DNA of 64,000 nucleotides from Ruminiclostridium herbifermentans (GTDB lineage Bacteria; Bacillota; Clostridia; Acetivibrionales; DSM-1351). The translations under genes were made by a program, and so were the position numbers. This document shows, one piece after another, positions 55,678 to 63,114 of the stretch (its first letter is position 1; each line of letters begins with the position of its first letter). Where the stretch lies: NCBI RefSeq assembly GCF_005473905.2, contig NZ_CP061336.1, forward strand, positions 62,001-126,000. The letters run 5' to 3'. The notes below the pieces were generated by a model that was given only the letters and a program-made list of their open reading frames with translations, did no database searches and was not told the DNA's origin.

Positions 55678-55872
55678 TTAGGACTGGTTTTAGATGCTCT
55701 GATGAAATTACAAGATTATGAACTTTTTAAGTTAATAATAGAAATTTTGGGTCTAGAAACAGCTGACTAATATACGTTATAATTTTACGGTATTGATTAT
55801 ATAAGGGGAGGTTCATAGTCCAGATGGTACATTATTTAAGTTTGTACCTAGTATGGAATATTGATTTTAGCA

Positions 55873-56811
55873 ATGGTTACAGAAATTTGTATAGTACGTC
55901 ATGGTGAAACTGATTGGAATACAAAAAAAATGATTCAAGGAAGAGAAGATATTGAATTAAACAAAAATGGAGAAGAGCAAGCATATTTAGTAGCAAAGCA
56001 TCTAAAAAAATTTCAATGGGATGCTATAGTGTCAAGTCCTCTTAAAAGGGCATTAAATACTGCAAAAATTATTGGTGAAAGTGTTGGAATAAATGAAATA
56101 ACCACCATAGACGATTTTATAGAAAGAGATTTTGGAAAAGGTTCAGGGATGACACTTGAGCAGCAGAAACAGATTTTTTCAGATGGTATTATTCCCGGTA
56201 AAGAAGGCGATAATGAATTGGCTGAAAGAACCAGAAGAGCATTGGATTACATAGTAAAAGAATATGAGGGGAAAAAGATTATTATTGTTTCTCATGGAGC
56301 AATGATAAAATCCATACTAAAATTTGTTTCAGACAATACAATTGATACTGGGACTACAATTATAAAGAATGCTTGTTTAAACCTTATAAAATATGAAAAT
56401 GGCAAGTGGCAGGTTGAGTTATATAATTCAGTTGATTATTTGAATTCAGCAGTAAATAGTGCCAAAAATTATTATCTTGGTAAAGAAGGCTGTCAGAAGA
56501 TGAATTGTGCTCAAGCTGTACTTTGTGCATTTAAAAACCAATTTGAAATAAAGGAAAATACCATTGATGTATTTAGGAGTTTTGGTGGTGGTAATGCGCC
56601 AGAAGGAATGTGTGGTGCCTATTATGCAGCAAGGTACATTTTACAGAACTGCTCAGCAGAGAATCAATTATCTGAATTAGAGAATTACTTTTTAAAGCAT
56701 GCTGGAGATTTAAAGTGTAAAGAAATAAGACAAGGTAGAAGGCTCTCTTGTGTCGGCTGTGTTGAAAAAAATTCGGAATTTTTGGTTGATTATCTGGAAA
56801 AAGAAGCTTAG
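55873..56811 (+). CDS. Histidine phosphatase fused to C_GCAxxG_C_C-family domain
   Basis: About 312 residues in two parts. Residues 1-190 form a phosphoglycerate-mutase-like phosphatase with the catalytic RHGETDWN near residue 8, ERDFGKGSG and SHGAM. Residues 200-312 match the C_GCAxxG_C_C family, with MNCAQAVLCAF, SFGGGNAPEGMCGA, a later CKEI cysteine and RLSCVGCVE. The second domain is thought to be a redox or metal-binding protein in anaerobes. The frame opens with TTG at 55861; the ATG at 55873 is the probable start, but the ribosome-binding site is weak. Not related to its neighbours in an obvious way. Confidence 0.8.
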   Translation: MVTEICIVRHGETDWNTKKMIQGREDIELNKNGEEQAYLVAKHLKKFQWDAIVSSPLKRALNTAKIIGESVGINEITTIDDFIERDFGKGSGMTLEQQKQIFSDGIIPGKEGDNELAERTRRALDYIVKEYEGKKIIIVSHGAMIKSILKFVSDNTIDTGTTIIKNACLNLIKYENGKWQVELYNSVDYLNSAVNSAKNYYLGKEGCQKMNCAQAVLCAFKNQFEIKENTIDVFRSFGGGNAPEGMCGAYYAARYILQNCSAENQLSELENYFLKHAGDLKCKEIRQGRRLSCVGCVEKNSEFLVDYLEKEA

Positions 56812-56932
56812 ATTCCGCTTCTTCCACTTATGCAAATTTGTAAAGTTAACTCCGCTGCTTATGATTTTAGGATGGAAATAATTTTTTCAATTAAGCATCA
56901 GTAAACTATATACTCATAACGCAATAATATGC

Positions 56933-56961
56933 TTGACATTATAGCATAGTACGAATATAAT
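56933..56961 (+). promoter_or_regulatory. Consensus sigma-A promoter of the thi genes
   Basis: TTGACA (56933-56938), 17-bp spacer and TATAAT (56956-56961): an exact match to consensus, about 20 bp before the riboswitch aptamer. Confidence 0.85.
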
Positions 56962-56982
56962 GCTATTAAATTAAATAATTTT

Positions 56983-57063
56983 GTGCAGGGGAACTAATTA
57001 AGTTGAGAAGACATTGTCTGACCCTTTGAACCTGTCAGTTAATACTGTCGTAGGGAGCATTTA
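56983..57063 (+). ncRNA. TPP riboswitch (THI element)
   Basis: Conserved THI-box elements in order: GCAGGGGAAC, AGTTGAGAAG, GACCCTTTGAACCTG, CAGTTAATACTG and TCGTAGGGAGC. These form the P1-P5 aptamer that binds thiamine pyrophosphate. With the terminator 16 nt downstream it would shut off thiD-thiM-thiE transcription when TPP is abundant. Confidence 0.95.
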
Positions 57064-57078
57064 TTTAGAAATAATGTG

Positions 57079-57107
57079 GTGCCTATTCTCTAGGATAGGC
57101 ACTTTTT
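57079..57107 (+). terminator. Terminator of the TPP riboswitch expression platform
   Basis: GTGCCTAT pairs with ATAGGCAC around an 8-nt loop and is followed by five T. Confidence 0.85.
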
Positions 57108-57294
57108 GTTTATTATTAATTTCTTTTAAATAAATGATAGAAATATGAACCATTCTAATTAAAGTTCTTATTCTTTCAATAATCCCTTGATAAGCTTGAT
57201 CATAAAAATGAATTTGTGAAAGTTGAGATAGTTAAAACATACAGGTAAATATTGAATTAGTCGCCTTGCCACAATATAAGGGAGAAAACCATAT

Positions 57295-58086
57295 ATGAAG
57301 ACAGTTTTAACAATAGCAGGCAGTGACTGTAGTGGTGGAGCGGGAATTCAGGCGGACATCAAAACAATTACAGCACATAAGCTTTATGCAATGAGTGCTA
57401 TAACGGCACTTACAGCTCAAAATACAACTGGTGTATTTGGAATTATGGAAGTACCAGCTGATTTTTTAGAAAAACAATTAGACAGTATTTTCAGTGATAT
57501 TTACCCCGATGCTATTAAAATTGGAATGGTTTCAAGCAAAGGATTAATAGAAACCATAGCCGCTAAATTAATTAATGAAAATGCAAAAAAAATTGTATTG
57601 GACCCTGTTATGATTTCTACGAGCGGCAGTAAGCTTTTGGCTGATGAAGCTGTAACTGCTTTAGTAGAAAAGCTTATTCCTGTTGCAGATATTATTACGC
57701 CCAATATACCAGAAGCAGAAGTGCTGAGTGGAATACATATAACAAAAGCGGAACATATGGTTTATGCTGCAGAAAAAATAGCACAGAAATACAGTGGTGC
57801 AATTTTGATAAAGGGTGGGCATCAGCTAAATGATGCAAATGATTTGCTGTATCATAAGGGCAAGTATCAATGGTTTTATGGGGAACGAATTGATAATGAT
57901 AATACGCATGGTACAGGCTGTACGTTATCTTCTGCAATAGCAAGCAATATGGCTATGGGCTACAATATGGCGGAATGCGTTAGCAATGGGAAAAAATATA
58001 TATCAGGTGCCCTAAAAGCAAATTTGAATTTAGGCAAGGGAAGTGGTCCTCTAGACCATACCTTTGGAATTAACTCAAAAGTATAG
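57295..58086 (+). CDS. thiD: Hydroxymethylpyrimidine/phosphomethylpyrimidine kinase
   Basis: A 263-residue ribokinase-fold enzyme that phosphorylates HMP and HMP-P to HMP-PP for thiamine synthesis. It begins with TIAGSDCSGGAGIQADIKT (residues 5-23), followed by KIGMVSS near 82, DPVMISTSG near 102, TPNIPEAEVL near 134 and the C-terminal anion hole and catalytic Asp in NTHGTGCTLSSAIA. GGGAG lies 11 nt before the ATG. First gene after the TPP riboswitch. Confidence 0.95.
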   Translation: MKTVLTIAGSDCSGGAGIQADIKTITAHKLYAMSAITALTAQNTTGVFGIMEVPADFLEKQLDSIFSDIYPDAIKIGMVSSKGLIETIAAKLINENAKKIVLDPVMISTSGSKLLADEAVTALVEKLIPVADIITPNIPEAEVLSGIHITKAEHMVYAAEKIAQKYSGAILIKGGHQLNDANDLLYHKGKYQWFYGERIDNDNTHGTGCTLSSAIASNMAMGYNMAECVSNGKKYISGALKANLNLGKGSGPLDHTFGINSKV

Positions 58087-58117
58087 TTGGTGCTTACATG
58101 GTACACTTTCGAGTCTC

Positions 58118-58137
58118 AAAAAACGCAAGCGTTTTTT
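58118..58137. terminator. Terminator-like palindrome after thiD
   Basis: A 9-bp perfect inverted repeat with a T-run in one arm, 31 bp after the thiD stop. It may partially terminate thiD transcripts or act as a stabiliser; thiM and thiE lie downstream on the same strand. Confidence 0.5.
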
Positions 58138-58366
58138 GCTGATGTAGGTGCTATTTACATAAATGATGTGCTTTTGAGTTCATAAATGCTTTAGTTGCTT
58201 TCCACATTCACCATCCATGGTTCATTTAGTGTGATAGCAAAAAATTTAGAGCTTTCTGAATAATTGTAAAAAATACACCCATAAACATACATGAATACTA
58301 CCTTGGTTGTTTGGTGAGTATTAAAATTGAACAGATAAATTAAATCTCAAGGGAGGTGCGAGGTTC

Positions 58367-58396
58367 ATGTCATTTTGTAGTTTTGTGCAGCTGTGA
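58367..58396 (+). CDS. Possible nine-residue leader ORF in frame with thiM
   Basis: AGGGAGGTG followed by an ATG at 58367 encodes MSFCSFVQL and stops with TGA at 58394, four bases before the thiM ATG and in the same frame. It could be a coupling leader, or the original thiM start interrupted by a stop mutation. Confidence 0.4.
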   Translation: MSFCSFVQL

Positions 58397-58399
58397 GAC

Positions 58400-59236
58400 A
58401 TGAACATATATATGTTTACAAAAATTTTTGATAATATAAATAATAAACACCCACTGGTACATTGCATTACCAATTATGTAACTGTAAATGATGTGGCAAA
58501 TGTACTTTTGGCTTGCGGGGCTTCGCCCATTATGGCTGATGATGTGAAGGAGGTTGAAGAAATTACTTCTTTATGCACGGCTTTGAACATCAATATTGGA
58601 ACACTCAACAGCAGAACTATTAACTCTATGCTTAAAGCTGGCAAGAAGGCAAATGAACTTTCTCATACAATTGTGCTAGACCCTGTTGGAGCAGGAGCAT
58701 CAAGCTTTAGAACCAATACAACCTTTGATTTGCTGGAAAATATAAAATTCAGCGTCATTCGTGGAAATATTTCTGAGATTAAGACAGTAGATAAAGGCAG
58801 CGGAACAACTCAGGGAGTTGATGCTAATGTCAGTGATGCGGTTACGGAATTAAATCTGGATGAGGTTGTTGCTTTTTCAAAAAGATTAAGCAAAAGGACA
58901 GGAGCAATTATTGTTATAACAGGAGCAATTGATATTGTTGCAAACAGTGAAAAGGCTTATATTATAAGAAATGGGCATTCTACCATGTCAAAAGTCACTG
59001 GTACAGGTTGCATGTTGTCGGCTATGATAGCTGCTTTTGTAGGTGCTAATCAGGAGGAACCTTTGCTTGCTGCGACTGCAGCTGTTTGTACAATGGGATT
59101 GGCAGGAGAATTGGCTTACAAGCGTATTATGGAAGAGGATAAAGGTTCTTCAACCTTGCGTACATACATTATTGATGAAATAAGTAAAATGACTGCAGAG
59201 AAGCTAAAGGAAGGTGCTAAAATTGAAATTAAGTAA
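58400..59236 (+). CDS. thiM: Hydroxyethylthiazole kinase
   Basis: A 278-residue kinase that phosphorylates the thiazole moiety for thiamine salvage. Motifs: PLVHCITNYVTVNDVANVLLACGASPIMADD near residues 18-48, LDPVGAGAS near 96 and VTGTGCMLSAMIAAF with catalytic Cys near 203. The ATG at 58400 has only a weak ribosome-binding site of its own; the strong one upstream serves a nine-codon in-frame ORF. The gene overlaps thiE. Salvage rather than full synthesis is indicated, since thiC and thiG are absent here. Confidence 0.94.
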   Translation: MNIYMFTKIFDNINNKHPLVHCITNYVTVNDVANVLLACGASPIMADDVKEVEEITSLCTALNINIGTLNSRTINSMLKAGKKANELSHTIVLDPVGAGASSFRTNTTFDLLENIKFSVIRGNISEIKTVDKGSGTTQGVDANVSDAVTELNLDEVVAFSKRLSKRTGAIIVITGAIDIVANSEKAYIIRNGHSTMSKVTGTGCMLSAMIAAFVGANQEEPLLAATAAVCTMGLAGELAYKRIMEEDKGSSTLRTYIIDEISKMTAEKLKEGAKIEIK

Positions 59237-59858
59237 AGAGTCCATGAGACTATATGCTGTTACCGATAGAATGTGGCTGGGAAACAATTTACTGGCAGAG
59301 CAGGTTGAAGAATGCATTAGAGGAGGGGCAACCTTTATACAGCTTAGGGAAAAAGATATTACTTTTGATGAATATTTAGCTTTGGCTAATGAAATTAAAA
59401 AAGTAACAGATAAGTATAAGATTCCATTTGTCATTAATGACGATGTAGATGTTGCAATAGCATGCGGAGCCGATGGAGTTCATGTTGGACAGCGTGATAT
59501 GCAGGCAGATGATGTAAGGAACAAGATAGGAGATAAGATTCTTGGAGTATCGGCTCAGACTGTAGAGCAAGCTGTACTTGCAGAAAAAATGGGTGCAGAT
59601 TATATTGGAGTTGGAGCAGTATTTTCCACTACCACAAAATTAGATGCAAATGCTGTTTGTATTGAGACGGTGAAAGCAATTTGTCAAGCAGTCTCAATTC
59701 CTGTTGTTGCAATTGGAGGCATTACAAAGCAGAATATAATGCAGCTAAAGGGTAGCGGAGTGGATGGGATTGCTGTTGTTTCAGCTATCTTTGCAGAGGA
59801 TAATATTTTTGAGGCTGCTAGAGAGATTAGAGGGCTTTCTGATAGTTGTTTTGGATAA
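59223..59858 (+). CDS. thiE: Thiamine phosphate synthase
   Basis: About 211 residues. This TIM-barrel enzyme joins HMP-PP and thiazole phosphate. Motifs: LYAVTDRMW near the N-terminus, GGATFIQLREKDI, PFVINDDVDVAIACGADGVHVGQRDM, YIGVGAVFSTTTK and PVVAIGGITKQN. I prefer the TTG at 59223, 7 nt after GGAAGG; a GTG at 59214 is in frame but overlaps it. The gene overlaps the end of thiM by 14 nt, so it is co-translated. Confidence 0.94.
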   Translation: MKLSKESMRLYAVTDRMWLGNNLLAEQVEECIRGGATFIQLREKDITFDEYLALANEIKKVTDKYKIPFVINDDVDVAIACGADGVHVGQRDMQADDVRNKIGDKILGVSAQTVEQAVLAEKMGADYIGVGAVFSTTTKLDANAVCIETVKAICQAVSIPVVAIGGITKQNIMQLKGSGVDGIAVVSAIFAEDNIFEAAREIRGLSDSCFG

Positions 59859-59867
59859 AATGAGATT

Positions 59868-60899
59868 TTATTTCAAAAACTGTCTAAATTGGCTATACAG
59901 TAAGTCACTATATGCTATTTCATCCTGATAAATGCTATCTAATCTTTTTCTAATATTTATACATTTATCAGTGAGCCCTCTGCTGCTCCTGTTATAATGA
60001 ATAGCAATACTTCTTATACGTGCCCAATTTTCTAAAATTGCGTTTAGTTTACTGTCTATCTCCAGTTGAATATTTTTATCAAAAACATTATATTGATAGA
60101 GATTTTTAATCATAAAACATTCGGAACCTCTTTTGTATATAACACTAGAAAGATTTTCTTCAAAGGACTTTAAATTCATTAAGTCTTCTAGCCTCTCACT
60201 AAGAATTTTAATTGAATTTAAGCCAGCAGTTCTCTTATCTGCAGTATCTAATGAATTTTTAAAATATTTCATAAGAATTTTAGTATTATATTCCTCGTTA
60301 AATTCAAGATTAGTGCCATTGAAGCAGTATTCACGAAAATATAGTGAGTCTGGTCTGAAATTGCAATATTGAAAAATACCTTTACAATACTGGACTATCA
60401 TATCATAAGTGACTGTGTAAGTTTTGTATCCATCATAATTGTCAATAGTATATACTAATTGATTCTCGTCATCAAAACCATATACAAGACAAGCATGGGC
60501 TCCGTGCTGATTGTTATAATAAAAATATCTCCCTTTCTGATAGAAAAGATCTACAAAAAGGAAAATGGGTCTGTTATTCATTATTGATTCACGTATGCTT
60601 TCAACTAAACAATCCATCTGTGGGTGCTTTTCTATAATAGTTATTCCTAAGCCTTTTAATATGTCTTTTCTATCCTCAAACATAAAAGTATCTAAACCAA
60701 ATGCTGAATATCCAACATTGTTGACTTCTAAAAACTTATAAGCAAAGTGTAAATTATATAAAATTTCTAAATTGCTTAGGCCAAAGTAATTTAACGTAGC
60801 TAAATCAGACATACACATACAATCACCAAAAGGGTCATCAATACCTAACATATCCTTCATACCATAAAAGGCACTCATTGGTTCAAGTAATTTTTTCAT
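59868..60899 (-). CDS. BtrH N-terminal domain (papain/C39-like fold) protein
   Basis: A 343-residue cytoplasmic protein. The N-terminal half resembles the BtrH_N domain of butirosin biosynthesis protein H, an acyltransferase with a cysteine-protease-like fold. A likely catalytic Cys lies in FGDCMCMSD near 26-28, and a His in QHGAHACLVYGFDDENQLVYTIDNYD near 133-136. The C-terminal half is helical and unrecognised. AAAGGA precedes the ATG. It is alone on the minus strand with no other biosynthetic gene next to it. It may belong to a peptide or amino-acyl modification pathway or be a stand-alone protease-like protein. Confidence 0.65.
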   Translation of the reverse strand: MKKLLEPMSAFYGMKDMLGIDDPFGDCMCMSDLATLNYFGLSNLEILYNLHFAYKFLEVNNVGYSAFGLDTFMFEDRKDILKGLGITIIEKHPQMDCLVESIRESIMNNRPIFLFVDLFYQKGRYFYYNNQHGAHACLVYGFDDENQLVYTIDNYDGYKTYTVTYDMIVQYCKGIFQYCNFRPDSLYFREYCFNGTNLEFNEEYNTKILMKYFKNSLDTADKRTAGLNSIKILSERLEDLMNLKSFEENLSSVIYKRGSECFMIKNLYQYNVFDKNIQLEIDSKLNAILENWARIRSIAIHYNRSSRGLTDKCINIRKRLDSIYQDEIAYSDLLYSQFRQFLK

Positions 60900-61160
60900 A
60901 AGCTGATTCCTTTCTCTATGTAATATAAAATATTATTTCTAAATAAAAATAGTGTTAAATAGTGGGAAATATCATTGTAGATAGACTTAAAAATAAAGTT
61001 AACAAACAATAGTGAATCATAGTAGTAATCCTATTTTGATTTGATAGACATTTAATTGAGTTTTATTATATAATTATTTGCAAAATGGATTTATATCCTA
61101 ATTTTAGCAAAAAAATATCACCATGAAAAGAATTTCAGCCATTTCTCATAAAATCATAAA

Positions 61161-61188
61161 TTGACTTTTTATATACATATGATATGAT
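61161..61188 (+). promoter_or_regulatory. Promoter of the cobalamin riboswitch transcript
   Basis: TTGACT (61161-61166), 16-bp spacer and TATGAT (61183-61188), about 45 bp upstream of the aptamer. Confidence 0.55.
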
Positions 61189-61229
61189 AATAACGAAATA
61201 AAACTTAATATTTAAAATGTTGGTTATTT

Positions 61230-61520
61230 GATAGACAGTATAAGCTTGATAAATTAAGCATGTTTATTAAGTACTAAGAGGGAATTCGGGTGCAAATCCC
61301 AAACAGTCCTGCTGCCGTGATGACGGAGGAGGTTCTCAAAGCGGCTGTTGTAAAACATCTTTTAACGTATGTTATATGCTTTAGTCTAAAATACCTAGAC
61401 ACTGATATACTTGTTTAAAAGTGTTTTGCTACAGACTCTTTAAAGCCACTGAGCAATAGCTTGGGAAGGTGAGAACTGACGTTGATGTCTTAGTCGGAAG
61501 ACCTGCCAATATTTGCTGTG
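61230..61520 (+). ncRNA. Cobalamin riboswitch
   Basis: Diagnostic elements are present in order: GAGGGAATTCGGGTGCAAATC, the core CAGTCCTGCTGCCGTGATG, GCCACTGAGCAATAGCTTGG, AAGGTGAGAAC and the final AGTCGGAAGACCTGCC. It senses adenosylcobalamin or another corrinoid and would repress the BtuF/BtuC genes downstream through the following terminator. Confidence 0.93.
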
Positions 61521-61616
61521 TACATAAGTATACAGTGCTATGACTTCACAGTGTATGGAGTGTATAGTTTGCTTAAAGATTATATGGAATAGTATGTGCT
61601 ATTATTCTTTTGCAAA

Positions 61617-61653
61617 TGATACCTTTATGAAATTATGAAGGTATTATTTTTTT
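61617..61653 (+). terminator. Terminator after the cobalamin riboswitch
   Basis: ATACCTT pairs with AAGGTAT, with additional partial pairing inside, followed by TATTTTTTT. It is the probable expression platform of the riboswitch, although it lies about 100 nt after the aptamer. Confidence 0.65.
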
Positions 61654-61886
61654 GTAAAATTAAATTAACGGTTCAACCTATGACATTATGTTTACTCGTC
61701 AACTTTAGTTAATGCTTTTTTAGCATTGAAATCAAGAGAGATGGTTAGCATTCTATTTTAATTCAGATAAGTAAATTAGCATTAGTCTTCACTGTAAAGT
61801 TTGCAGGTATACTAGCAAGTATGTTGGCAAAGTGAAAGTAAGTTTTTTTCGATTTGTAATATCAGTAACAACGTATATTTATATTT

Positions 61887-62021
61887 AATACCCTGGGCAA
61901 AAAGCTATTTCCAGATGGATTATGCAATGGTGTAACTTTTACAACAGGTACACAAAATACGTTTCTAGTTGTTAATGCTGATAAAGTCAATTGCAGATAT
62001 AAAGCTTTTCCCTTTTGCTAA
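61887..62021 (+). pseudogene. Short coding remnant, possibly FmdE-like
   Basis: A 44-codon open stretch without start codon reads LGKKLFPDGLCNGVTFTTGTQNTFLVV and ends at a TAA. The pattern PDGLCN-TTG resembles the FmdE-family segment around DAIQxxTGCTFGKGNL. The rest of the gene is absent. Weak evidence. Confidence 0.3.
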
Positions 62022-62113
62022 CTATACTTTTAACGCAGCTTAGGTTTGATTTTTAGGGCTTAGCCGATAGTAATGAATTACAGAGTTTGTGCTAATTTAC
62101 AGGGGGAATTAAA

Positions 62114-63106
62114 ATGAACAGAATTTTAAAGGTATTGACGGTATTACTTATAATTTTTAGTCTTACAGCCTGTGGAAATATAAAGGATACAGAACAAAAT
62201 TCCACGATGGCTAATTCAGAAGGCTCAACAATTGAGGCAAGCGTAGCCTCTAAAACAGCAGAAATAGAATCAGCAATGCATAAGACAATTTTTCCAATGA
62301 CCATAAAGGATTCCTATGATAGAGAATTAATCCTTGACAAACAGCCACAAAGAGTAATTTCCATTGCACCTAACATTACAGAAACCATATTTGCACTTGA
62401 AGCTGAGTCAATGTTAGTGGGGAGAACAGAGTATTGTGATTATCCTCCTGAGACATCTAAAATAGAATCTGTAGGTTCAATACAGGAGCCCAGTATTGAA
62501 AAAATAGTAGAACTAAAGCCGGATTTGGTACTAGCATCTACCCATTTCAGCAAGGATACCTTGACCAAGCTAGAAGAGTTAAGGATACCTACTGTAGTAT
62601 TATATGGTGAGGAAAGCTTCGAAGGCGTGTATGAAACTATTTTTAAGGTTGGTAATATACTAAACTCAAATGAAAAAGCAGAAAGATTAGTAGCCGAAAT
62701 GAAGAAAAAGGTAGAAGGCGTTAAAAAGGCTATAGAAGGGAAGGATAGACCTTCTGTTTATTATGTTATAGGATATGGTAAGTCAGGTGACTATACCGCA
62801 GGCAGTAATACCTTTATTGGACAGCTTCTTGAAATGGCAGGAGCAGAAAATGCAGCAGCTGACGTTACAGACTGGAAATATAGTCTTGAGAGGTTAATTG
62901 AAAAAAATCCGGATATTATGATTTGTCCTTCGGTAGGAGGCTACAAGCAAGGATTGGAGACAACAAACGGCTACAAGGATTTGGATGCTGTGAAAAATAA
63001 GAGGCTTTATGAAATAGATGAAAATCTAATAACTAGACAAGGAGCAAGGCTGGCAGATGGTCTGGTTGAACTGGCAAAGATTATCCATCCTGAAGCTTTT
63101 AAATAG
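62114..63106 (+). CDS. Corrinoid (BtuF-like) ABC transporter substrate-binding lipoprotein
   Basis: A 330-residue lipoprotein. Signal MNRILKVLTVLLIIFSLTACG with lipobox Cys20, a polar linker of about 40 residues, then a class III periplasmic-binding fold: PQRVISIAPNITETIFALEAESMLVGRTEYCDYP, LKPDLVLAS and NKRLYEIDENLITRQGARLADGLVELAKIIHP. This family carries vitamin B12, siderophores or haem. The cobalamin riboswitch upstream identifies a corrinoid as the likely ligand. GGGGGAATTAAA precedes the ATG. Eight nt later the permease begins. Confidence 0.9.
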   Translation: MNRILKVLTVLLIIFSLTACGNIKDTEQNSTMANSEGSTIEASVASKTAEIESAMHKTIFPMTIKDSYDRELILDKQPQRVISIAPNITETIFALEAESMLVGRTEYCDYPPETSKIESVGSIQEPSIEKIVELKPDLVLASTHFSKDTLTKLEELRIPTVVLYGEESFEGVYETIFKVGNILNSNEKAERLVAEMKKKVEGVKKAIEGKDRPSVYYVIGYGKSGDYTAGSNTFIGQLLEMAGAENAAADVTDWKYSLERLIEKNPDIMICPSVGGYKQGLETTNGYKDLDAVKNKRLYEIDENLITRQGARLADGLVELAKIIHPEAFK

Positions 63107-63114
63107 GAGAAACA

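Larger units (their letters stand above)
56812..57294. other. Regulatory region of the thi genes
   Basis: This gene-free stretch holds a consensus promoter (56933-56961), a TPP riboswitch (56983-57063) and a terminator (57079-57107), followed by about 190 bp with no recognised feature before thiD. Confidence 0.8.
58087..58399. other. Spacer between thiD and thiM with palindrome and short upstream ORF
   Basis: It contains the palindrome AAAAAACGC-AA-GCGTTTTTT (58118-58137) and a nine-codon ORF (58367-58396) with the only strong ribosome-binding site before thiM. No second TPP riboswitch was found. Confidence 0.6.
60900..62113. other. 1.2-kb regulatory and degraded region upstream of the corrinoid importer
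   Basis: It contains a promoter (61161-61188), a cobalamin riboswitch (61230-61520), a terminator (61617-61653) and, after that, about 450 bp with coding-like remnants including a short FmdE-like fragment (61887-62021). No intact gene. Confidence 0.7.

Noticed and set aside
55690-55770. Short coding-like frame (LVLDALMKLQDYELFKLI...) after the PLDc_N gene
   Set aside because: No ribosome-binding site or recognisable family; too short to support as a gene or as the missing precursor.
58100-58390. Second TPP riboswitch before thiM
   Set aside because: No CTGAGA or GAACCTG elements were found; only a palindrome and a leader ORF are present.
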